DNA of 11,657 bases from CAWEHT01 sp963808455 (GTDB lineage: Bacteria > Chloroflexota > Anaerolineae > CG2-30-64-16): assembly GCA_963808455.1 (NCBI GenBank), contig CAWEHT010000021.1, forward strand, positions 1-11,657. Direction: 5' to 3'. The position numbers were made by a program, and so were the translations under genes. The notes below the pieces were generated by a model. It worked only from the letters and a program-made list of their open reading frames with translations, did no database searches and was not told the origin of the DNA. The first letter of the stretch is position 1. Each line of letters begins with the position of its first letter. Shown here one piece after another: positions 6,367 through 11,657 of this stretch.

Positions 6367-6830
6367 CCCGCGCGGACCCGTGGGGCGCCTCAGATTGGGG
6401 GCAAGGCGCCCGCCGACCACGGATCGGGCCATGGTCCTCAAAGGGGCGCTTCGCAGTGCACGGATCGCGCACGCCGCGGCGAGCCTATCCGCGCATCCGT
6501 GGGGCATCCGCGGTCGGCCCGGCCCCGGAATAGAAGCCCGCGTGGGCATTCGGGGTGCTGCCTCAGATTGTTGCGTGACCCGCCGGGATGCGGGCGGCGT
6601 TCGTCGATGACAGGACGCGTAAGATGATGAGAAGGTATGAGAGGCAATATGAACGGCAGCGCCGGAACGTAGGCGGGCGGGTGCTGCGCTGGCCGCTGAT
6701 CCGGCGACGCCCTTGACGAGGAAGCCTTTCCGGCGGCGATTGCCAGCGCCACGCGAGACAGGCCTTCCGCGCCCGGCGCGTTCACGGAAGGGCACCGGAA
6801 AGGCCCATAGTCCACCGTATCCTGGAGCTC

Positions 6831-6849
6831 AGCGCCCCGGTCAGGCGCT
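6831..6849 (-). terminator. Weak hairpin downstream of the cDPG synthetase-like gene
   Basis: AGCGCC (6831-6836) and GGCGCT (6844-6849) are perfect 6-base arms around a 7-base loop, 45 bases past the stop of the minus-strand gene. There is no T-tract after it on the minus strand, so an intrinsic terminator role is doubtful. Confidence 0.25.
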
Positions 6850-6894
6850 ATATGGCCGAACCAGGCGCGTCCAGGTTGCGGCCGATCACCGCGT

Positions 6895-8229
6895 TCACGA
6901 GCGGCCCCTTGCAGGCACCTGGAGGTCCCCAAGCACGTCCTCCAGGGTGGGATGCCCGATTTCCTGCAGCTCGTAGAACACGCGTTGGGCCGGCTTGTTG
7001 ATCTTGAGCACGCGGCGCAGGTCGATCGGGGTGCCGATCAGCACCAGGTCCGCGTCGGCGCGATCGATCGTCTGCTCGAGCTCCGAAATCATCTGCTGGC
7101 CGTAGCCCATGGCAGGCAGCACCAACCCGGTGCCGGGATACTTGCGGTAGGTCTCGACGATCGACCCCACCGCATACGGCCGCGGGTCCACGATTTCGGC
7201 TGCGCCGAAGCGGCGGGCCGCCACCCAGCCCGCGCCATAGCTCATGCCGCCGTGGGTCACGGTCGGCCCATCCTCGATGACCAGGACGCGCTTGCCACGT
7301 ATGGCCTCCGGCTCGCCCACGGACACCGGCGAAGCCGCCTCGATGATCGTGGCCTTCGGGTTGAGTGCATGCAGGCTGTCGCGGACGGCGCGGATGTCGT
7401 CGGGGCAGGCGCTGTCGACCTTGTTGATGACGAGGACGTCGGCCAGCGAGCACGTTGGCCTCGCCAGGGTGGTAGCGGGGCTCGTGCCCGGGACGCAGCG
7501 GGTCGGCCACGACGATGTGCAGGTCGGGCACGTAGAAGGGCAGATCGTTGTTGCCGCCATCCCAGAGGATCACGTCGGCCTCTGCTCCGCCTGGCGCAAG
7601 ATCGCCTCGTAATCGACGCCGGCATAAACGACCAGGCCATTGGCTAGGTGAGGCTCGTACTCTTCTCGCTCTTCGATTGTGCATTGATGGCGGTCCAGGT
7701 CGGCGAGATCGGCAAAGCGCTGCACCGCCTGCCTGGCCAGGTCGCCGTAGGGCATCGGGTGGCGCACCGCGGCGACCCGGTAGCCCTTCGCGCGCAGGAT
7801 TTTCGAGACGCAGCGGGTCGTCTGGCTCTTGCCGGCCCCGGTGCGCACGGCCCCGATCGAGACCACCGGCCTGATCGACTTCACCTGCGTCTGCCTGGCC
7901 CCCAGGAGCACGAAGCTCGCTCCGGCAGCGATGACCTGAGAAGCTTTGTGCATCACGTGCTCATGAGACACGTCGGAATAGGCAAACACGACCTGATCGG
8001 CCTGATATTCGCCGATCAGCGACGGCAGAGAGCTCTCAGGGCAAATAGGGATGCCTTGCGGATAGCGCGGGCCGGCCAGCTCGGGCGGGTAGCGGCGGTC
8101 CTCGATGTTCGGGATTTGCGTGGCCGTGAACGCCACGACCTCGACATCGGGGTCCTGGCGGTAGCAGACATTGAAGTTGTGGAAATCGCGCCCTGCGGCG
8201 CCCATGATGATGATGCGGCTTGGTACCAT
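6895..8229 (-). CDS. Cyclic 2,3-diphosphoglycerate synthetase-family P-loop protein, two indels
   Basis: Family of archaeal cyclic 2,3-diphosphoglycerate synthetase (COG2403, GTPase-like). The archaeal enzyme makes the thermoprotectant cDPG using ATP; bacterial members have unproven roles. Visible features are an N-terminal MVPSRIIIMGAAGRDFHNFN (1-20), P-loop GAVRTGAGKS (126-135), HPMPYGDLARQAVQRF (157-172), DVILWDGGNNDLPFYVPDL, LADVLVINKVDSA (NKxD base-recognition type) and a C-terminal VFYELQEIGHPTLEDVL. Three frames are needed. Frame one runs to about residue 215 (near 7585), frame two from there to about 7451, and frame three to TGA at 6895. One base is missing at the first point and one extra at the second, so the net length stays 444 residues. 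Without correction, translation stops at about 7570. The ATG at 8229 has GAGGGGG upstream. It is the last gene of the regulator-aminotransferase cluster, 88 bases after the aminotransferase. Confidence 0.85.
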
Positions 8230-8279
8230 GAGATACCCCCTCAGGCCTGGAGCTCGCCAAGGCCCTTTGTGATCATAGC

Positions 8280-8302
8280 GCGCCGGGCGCCAAACCCGGC
8301 GC
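8280..8302 (-). other. GC-rich hairpin between the aminotransferase and cDPG synthetase-like gene
   Basis: GCGCCGGG (8280-8287) pairs perfectly with CCCGGCGC (8295-8302) around a 7-base loop. It lies in the 88-base gap after the aminotransferase stop. No T-tract follows in the direction of transcription, so it may be an RNA-stabilising or attenuating stem rather than a full terminator. Confidence 0.4.
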
Positions 8303-8317
8303 ACCGCGCGGCCGGCG

Positions 8318-9631
8318 TCAATGGGCCTCGATAGCGTCCAGGCTTTCGGCGATGATGCCGAGCGCCTGGTCGATCTGAGCAGCCGTCACACAGAGCGGCG
8401 GGAGGAAGCGCGCGACCTGGCCCCGCGGGCCGCACATGTAGCCCAGCAGCCCTCGCCGAAGGCAACCTTCCAACAGCGCCATGGCCCTGTCGCCGTCGGG
8501 CTCCCTGCCGGGGCCGGGGCGGATCATCTCGAGGGCCGCCATCAGCCCGATCCCGCGCACCTGGCCCACGAAGGGATGCTTCGCGCCCAGCTCCTGGAGG
8601 CCGGTCAGGAGGCGTGACCCCATGCGGCGGCAATTGGCCAGCAGGTCCTCTTCGCAGATCACTTGCAGCGTCGCCAGCGCGGCGGCGCACGCGACCGGGT
8701 TGCCGCCAAAAGTCGTGCCGTGAGCGCCCGCCTTCCACTGGCCCATCAGCTCCCGGCTGGCGACCGTGGCGCTGAGCGGGAAGCCCGAGGCCATGCTCTT
8801 GGCAATGGCCATGACGTCGGGCCGGACGTCGAAGGTCTGCGCCGCGAACATCTGGCCGGTGCGGCCGAACCCGGTCTGTACTTCGTCGAAGATGAGCAGG
8901 ATGCCGTGTTCGTCGCAGATGCGCCGCAGGGCCTTGAGGAAGCCGGCCGGCGGGACGATGTAGCCGCCTTCGCCCTGCACGGGCTCCACGAGGAGGGCGG
9001 CCACTTCCGACGGCGCCACGACGTGCTCGAACAGTTTCTCGATCCGTCCCAGGCTCCATTCGACGGCGCGCTCGGGCTCGTCGCCCAGGGGGCAGCGGTA
9101 GGGATAGGCGTAGGGCGCGAAGTAGACGCCGGGCAGGAAGGGCTCGTAGTGCAGGCGGTATTTGGCCTTGGCCGAGGTGACGGATGCGGCGCCATACGAG
9201 CGGCCGTGGAAGCCGCCCTCGAAGGCGATGATCGCCGGGCGCCGCGTTACGTAGCGGGCCAGCTTGAGCGCCCCCTCGATGGCCTCGGCCCCGCTGTTGC
9301 CGAAGAAGAACATGTTCATGCCCTCGGGCATGACCGGAGGCAGGGCCTGGCACAACCTGAGCAGCGATTCGTGCAGCGTGATGCCGATGGCTCCGTGCAC
9401 CATCCGCCCCATCTGGGCCTGGGCAGCCTGAAGCACGCGTGGATGGCAATGCCCGACGTTGACCACGCCGATGCCCGAGGTGAAGTCGAGGTATTGCCGC
9501 CCGTCGGCGCCGTACAGGTAAACGCCCTCCGCACGTTCCACAGGCAACATGGGCCAGTCTTCGGCCAGGCTCGGCGCGAGGAATTCGCCAACCCGGCTGG
9601 CCAGCTCGAGGTAACCAGGCTGAATGGGCAT
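8318..9631 (-). CDS. Class III PLP-dependent aminotransferase (4-aminobutyrate/acetylornithine-type)
   Basis: 437-residue fold-type I, class III (omega-type) aminotransferase, intact and of normal length. It transfers an amino group between an amino acid or terminal amine and a 2-oxo acid. Conserved sites seen are SGIGVVNVGHCHP (52-64), the phosphate-binding GNSGAEA (111-117), the aromatic stacking region GGFHGRSYG (139-147), EPVQGEGG (216-223), LIFDEVQTGFGRTG (246-259; the Asp contacts the PLP ring nitrogen), the Schiff-base Lys278 in AIAKSMASG, and TFGGNP (307-312). The pattern is closest to 4-aminobutyrate/2-oxoglutarate-type enzymes, but the true substrate cannot be read from the sequence. 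The start at 9631 has a strong AAGGAG eight bases upstream. The gene begins 30 bases after the regulator stop, so the two are probably cotranscribed. With the divergent amino-acid-type binding protein, it suggests catabolism of an imported amino compound. Confidence 0.9.
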   Translation of the reverse strand: MPIQPGYLELASRVGEFLAPSLAEDWPMLPVERAEGVYLYGADGRQYLDFTSGIGVVNVGHCHPRVLQAAQAQMGRMVHGAIGITLHESLLRLCQALPPVMPEGMNMFFFGNSGAEAIEGALKLARYVTRRPAIIAFEGGFHGRSYGAASVTSAKAKYRLHYEPFLPGVYFAPYAYPYRCPLGDEPERAVEWSLGRIEKLFEHVVAPSEVAALLVEPVQGEGGYIVPPAGFLKALRRICDEHGILLIFDEVQTGFGRTGQMFAAQTFDVRPDVMAIAKSMASGFPLSATVASRELMGQWKAGAHGTTFGGNPVACAAALATLQVICEEDLLANCRRMGSRLLTGLQELGAKHPFVGQVRGIGLMAALEMIRPGPGREPDGDRAMALLEGCLRRGLLGYMCGPRGQVARFLPPLCVTAAQIDQALGIIAESLDAIEAH

Positions 9632-9661
9632 GCGTGCGCTCCTTTCCGGTGCAACCTGGGC

Positions 9662-10312
9662 TCAATCGCCGTTCTGGGCGATCGAGCGGTAGTTGTAGAT
9701 GCTGGCGCGCGACAGGTGCAGCAGGTCCGCCAGCTTCTCCGCCGCGCCACGGATCTTGAACAGCCCCCGCCTGTCGAGCGCCTGGATGAGGCGCAGCCTG
9801 GCCTGCCGGCCGGCTTCCTCCAGCGAGGATATCTGCTCTTGCTCCAGGAACTGGTCGATCGACCGGTCGATCAACTCGTCCAGGTCGCGGGCAAAAGTCG
9901 TTTCGACCACGGGCGCGGTGGCGACATCGGCCGGGGCGGCCAGCCTGTTCAGCACGTCGCGCGCCTGCTGCAGCCCGGAGTAGTCCACGTTGATGCAGAC
10001 CGCGCCGATGATCTTCCCTTCGTGATCACGCAGCCACACGGTGGAGGTCTGAAAGGCCCGGCCACCCGACATCGTGCGATAGTTGAGCAGGTCGGTCCGC
10101 GTCGTCTCCAGCTCTTCAGGGGTAAAGCTCAGGTCCGGGACCGGGGAGCCGGGACAGCGACCGGTGAGGTTGCCGGCCACGGCGACGACGGAGTGTTGTA
10201 AGTCTTCCAGGTCATGCACGACAACTTCGCACTGCGGGCCGAGCACGGCGACGATGCCATCGGCCAGGCGCGTCAGATATTCGAAGATCCACTGGTTGAG
10301 CTCTCCAGCCAT
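9662..10312 (-). CDS. YheO-type PAS / HTH transcriptional regulator
   Basis: Cytoplasmic DNA-binding regulator with a YheO-like PAS sensor domain (about 7-115; VLGPQCEVVVHDLED, then STVWLRDHEGKIIGAVCINVDYSGL) and a C-terminal helix-turn-helix (about 150-212; RRGLFKIRGAAEKLADLLHL then SRASIYNYRS), as in the DauR/YheO group. Some relatives respond to amino-acid-derived ligands. I chose ATG 10312 (216 residues, the normal family size). An in-frame ATG at 10435 would add 41 residues with no family pattern, and a near-consensus promoter (10382-10410) lies inside that extension. Neither start has a convincing ribosome site. It precedes the aminotransferase by 30 bases and is divergent from the binding-protein gene, so it probably regulates both directions. 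Confidence 0.85.
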   Translation of the reverse strand: MAGELNQWIFEYLTRLADGIVAVLGPQCEVVVHDLEDLQHSVVAVAGNLTGRCPGSPVPDLSFTPEELETTRTDLLNYRTMSGGRAFQTSTVWLRDHEGKIIGAVCINVDYSGLQQARDVLNRLAAPADVATAPVVETTFARDLDELIDRSIDQFLEQEQISSLEEAGRQARLRLIQALDRRGLFKIRGAAEKLADLLHLSRASIYNYRSIAQNGD

Positions 10313-10381
10313 TTCCCGGTTGCTGCCCCTTCGGCCAGGCAGATTGAAAAGGCGCCTTCCCGCGAATGCCTGGCCATACTT

Positions 10382-10410
10382 AGCATACAACCTGTTAGAC
10401 ACTCTGTCAA
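10382..10410 (-). promoter_or_regulatory. Promoter of the regulator-aminotransferase operon, with dyad
   Basis: Minus strand TTGACA (10405-10410), 17-base spacer, TATGCT (10382-10387): perfect -35 and spacing, and a four-of-six -10. The predicted start near 10375 leaves about 60 bases of leader before ATG 10312. A small dyad, GACA-GAG-TGTC, overlaps the -35 box and may be an operator, possibly for the regulator itself. Confidence 0.6.
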
Positions 10411-10515
10411 GGTCTTGCCGGATGTCCTTGTACATTTCGTCCAAGAGACGTGCGTGGCCTGCGGCGAAACCCACCCACCGATGGCCCTCGCATCCTCGCC
10501 CGCTCTTATGAACGC

Positions 10516-10544
10516 TTGCACGCACCGGGACCGTATGTTACAAT
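10516..10544 (+). promoter_or_regulatory. Extended -10 promoter of the binding-protein gene
   Basis: TGTTACAAT gives an extended -10 (TG at 10536-10537, TACAAT at 10539-10544, five of six). A weak -35, TTGCAC (10516-10521), sits 17 bases upstream. The predicted start near 10551 gives a leader of about 140 bases before the ATG at 10693. It points away from the regulator promoter at 10382-10410. Confidence 0.55.
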
Positions 10545-10680
10545 CCCGCGTCAGGCGGAATGCGATCCCGACCTGGTGCCCGGACGATCACCAGGCAGCC
10601 CTATCCGATGCTTTTCAGCCAAAAAGGCGAAGCCCAACGCCCGATCCGCCCGCCACTCGCCTCACGGGAAAGCATGCCAC

Positions 10681-10687
10681 AAGGAGG
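10681..10687 (+). promoter_or_regulatory. Ribosome binding site AAGGAGG of the binding-protein gene
   Basis: Perfect Shine-Dalgarno AAGGAGG ending five bases before ATG 10693. It decides the start against the longer open frame that runs upstream to 10450, together with the signal peptide that begins at this ATG. Confidence 0.85.
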
Positions 10688-10692
10688 AGATC

Positions 10693-11592
10693 ATGAAACG
10701 CTCGTACGCTCTCTTGGCCTGTCTCATCGTCTTAGCCACGCTGCTGGCGAGCTGCGCAACCCCAACGAGCCAGCCCGCCCCCAGCCAGCCCACTGCCCCC
10801 AGTGCGGCCCAAGCCGCCACCAGCCAGCCCGCGGCCACCCAGCCCCCTGCCCAGGGTGCAAGCCAGCCCGCCGACCAGGGCCTGCTCGGCCAGATCATGC
10901 AGCAGAAGCAGCTGATCGTCGGCACTTCGGCCGACTATCCGCCCTACGAATCGGTGGACAAGAACAACAATTACAGCGGGCTCGACATGGACGTCATCCG
11001 CGAGATCGGTAAGCGGATGGGCGTCAACGTGAAGATCCAGGATATGGGTTTCGACTCACTTATCGCAGCCGTGCAACAAAAGAAGGTCAACGTAGTCATC
11101 GCGGCCATGCAGGCCACCGCGGCGCACGCCCAGACGGTGGATTTCTCCGTCGTGTACCACATGCCCAAGGATGGCTTCCTGGTGTCGTCCAAGGCTACGT
11201 TCACCATGAGCGATCCCAAGGACGCCGGGGGCAAGAACATCGGCGTGCAGACGGGCACGGTCCAAGACACGTGGATCGAGAACAACCTGGTGAAGACGGG
11301 GCTGACCAAGGAGAGCCAGGTCTTCCGTTATGAGCGTGTTGACGACGCGGCGCGTGACCTTCAGAACGGGCGCATCGATGTGTTGATGATCATCGGCGAC
11401 GCCGCGGAGTCGCTGTCGAAGCAGATGGGGCTCAAAGTGGCCCTGCTCACCGACAAGACGATCTCTGCCGGGCAGGCCATCGCCATGCCCAAGGGCGAGA
11501 CAGCCCTGAAGGCCAAGATCGACGGCATCATCGGCGACATGCAAAGTGACGGGACCATGCAGAAGCTGCAGGATGCCGATGGCGTGCCGTGA
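10693..11592 (+). CDS. ABC transporter family 3 substrate-binding lipoprotein
   Basis: 299-residue extracytoplasmic binding protein of the polar amino acid / family 3 type (SBP_bac_3), which captures a ligand for an ABC importer. It has a type II signal peptide (MKRSYALLACLIVLATLLAS) with lipobox LLASC, so Cys21 is the lipidated residue. A low-complexity linker rich in Ser, Pro, Gln and Ala with repeated SQPA units (about 22-62) follows. The binding domain starts at LIVGTSADYPPYE (75-87) and shows YSGLDMDVIREIGKRMG (94-110), FDSLIAAVQQKKVNVVIAAM (120-139), VDFSVVY (149-155) and IGVQTGTV (183-190). The usual ligand-carboxylate Arg of the TPER-type motif is His145 (ATAAHAQTVDF), so the ligand may not be an ordinary amino acid. 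The permease and ATPase genes are presumably beyond the window edge. The lipobox linker style is typical of Chloroflexota. Confidence 0.9.
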   Translation: MKRSYALLACLIVLATLLASCATPTSQPAPSQPTAPSAAQAATSQPAATQPPAQGASQPADQGLLGQIMQQKQLIVGTSADYPPYESVDKNNNYSGLDMDVIREIGKRMGVNVKIQDMGFDSLIAAVQQKKVNVVIAAMQATAAHAQTVDFSVVYHMPKDGFLVSSKATFTMSDPKDAGGKNIGVQTGTVQDTWIENNLVKTGLTKESQVFRYERVDDAARDLQNGRIDVLMIIGDAAESLSKQMGLKVALLTDKTISAGQAIAMPKGETALKAKIDGIIGDMQSDGTMQKLQDADGVP

Positions 11593-11657
11593 GCGGCGAA
11601 CTGGTTGCAGGGAAGGGGGGCCAGACCCTTCGCAATGTGTGAACTGAAGCATGGGTG
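11593..11657 (+). other. Right edge after the binding protein; possible start of the next gene
   Basis: After the stop there is a purine-rich GGGAAGGGGGG (11610-11620) and an ATG at 11635 (MCELKHG...) that stays open to the window end. A permease gene would be expected here by family habit, but seven codons are too few to support a call. Confidence 0.2.

Larger units (their letters stand above)
6254..6894. other. Intergenic region with BREX promoter and degenerate repeats
   Basis: About 640 bases between the end of the cDPG synthetase-like gene and the brxA-like start. No credible gene: the long ORFs on both strands are Arg/Pro/Ala-rich and lack family patterns. It contains the BREX promoter (6338-6366), scattered ACGGAT/ATCCGT motifs (about 6418-6510), and two loosely similar pieces sharing CATTCGGGG and CCTCAGATTG (about 6349-6395 and 6548-6570), suggesting an old duplicated or repeat-derived sequence. 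A plus-strand AAGGAGGAGG at about 6267-6277 has no start codon behind it. Confidence 0.55.

Noticed and set aside
6226..6795. Minus-strand ORF of 189 codons upstream of the brxA-like gene
   Set aside because: Arg/Pro/Ala-rich, overlaps the BREX promoter and the brxA-like start in another frame, and has no family pattern.
8663..10201. Plus-strand ORF of 512 codons opposite the aminotransferase and regulator
   Set aside because: Spans two genes with clear conserved domains on the other strand and has no domain pattern itself.

Overview
The window looks like GC-rich chromosomal DNA from an uncultured-type bacterium. The secreted binding protein at the right end is a lipoprotein with a long Ser/Pro/Gln/Ala linker after the lipobox Cys, a style common in Chloroflexota. 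That assignment is an inference; no rRNA or other marker gene is present.

Two blocks are seen. Left block (about 1-6400), a defence island that looks eroded. On the minus strand, downstream of a good sigma70-type promoter (6338-6366), lie a BrxA-like gene, brxB and brxC, the first three genes of a BREX anti-phage operon in canonical order. brxB and brxC each carry one single-base frameshift. The partners expected next (pglX, pglZ, brxL) are not in the window. After brxC come an orphan HigA-type antitoxin with its own strong promoter, a 27-residue peptide remnant, a degenerate array of TTTCGTG-type short repeats, and a truncated GxxExxY (PD-(D/E)XK-like) ORF that has lost its ExK lysine. A short piece of the same repeat family sits exactly between the brxA-like gene and brxB. 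The array and this piece share a 12-mer that lies just upstream of the start codons of both brxB and the GxxExxY ORF.

Right block (about 6895-11657), an amino-acid-related cluster. On the minus strand, a YheO-type PAS/HTH regulator is followed 30 bases later by a class III PLP aminotransferase and then by a cyclic 2,3-diphosphoglycerate synthetase-family P-loop protein. The last gene is split by two compensating single-base indels. Divergent from the regulator, a plus-strand gene encodes a family 3 solute-binding lipoprotein of an ABC transporter, and the window ends just after it, probably before the permease. The likely logic is that the regulator senses a metabolite and controls uptake and transamination of an amino acid or amine. 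The role of the P-loop protein is unknown.

Four single-base indels in three otherwise well-conserved genes mean that sequencing error must be weighed against true gene decay. All long plus-strand ORFs lying over the minus-strand genes are antisense shadows produced by high GC.
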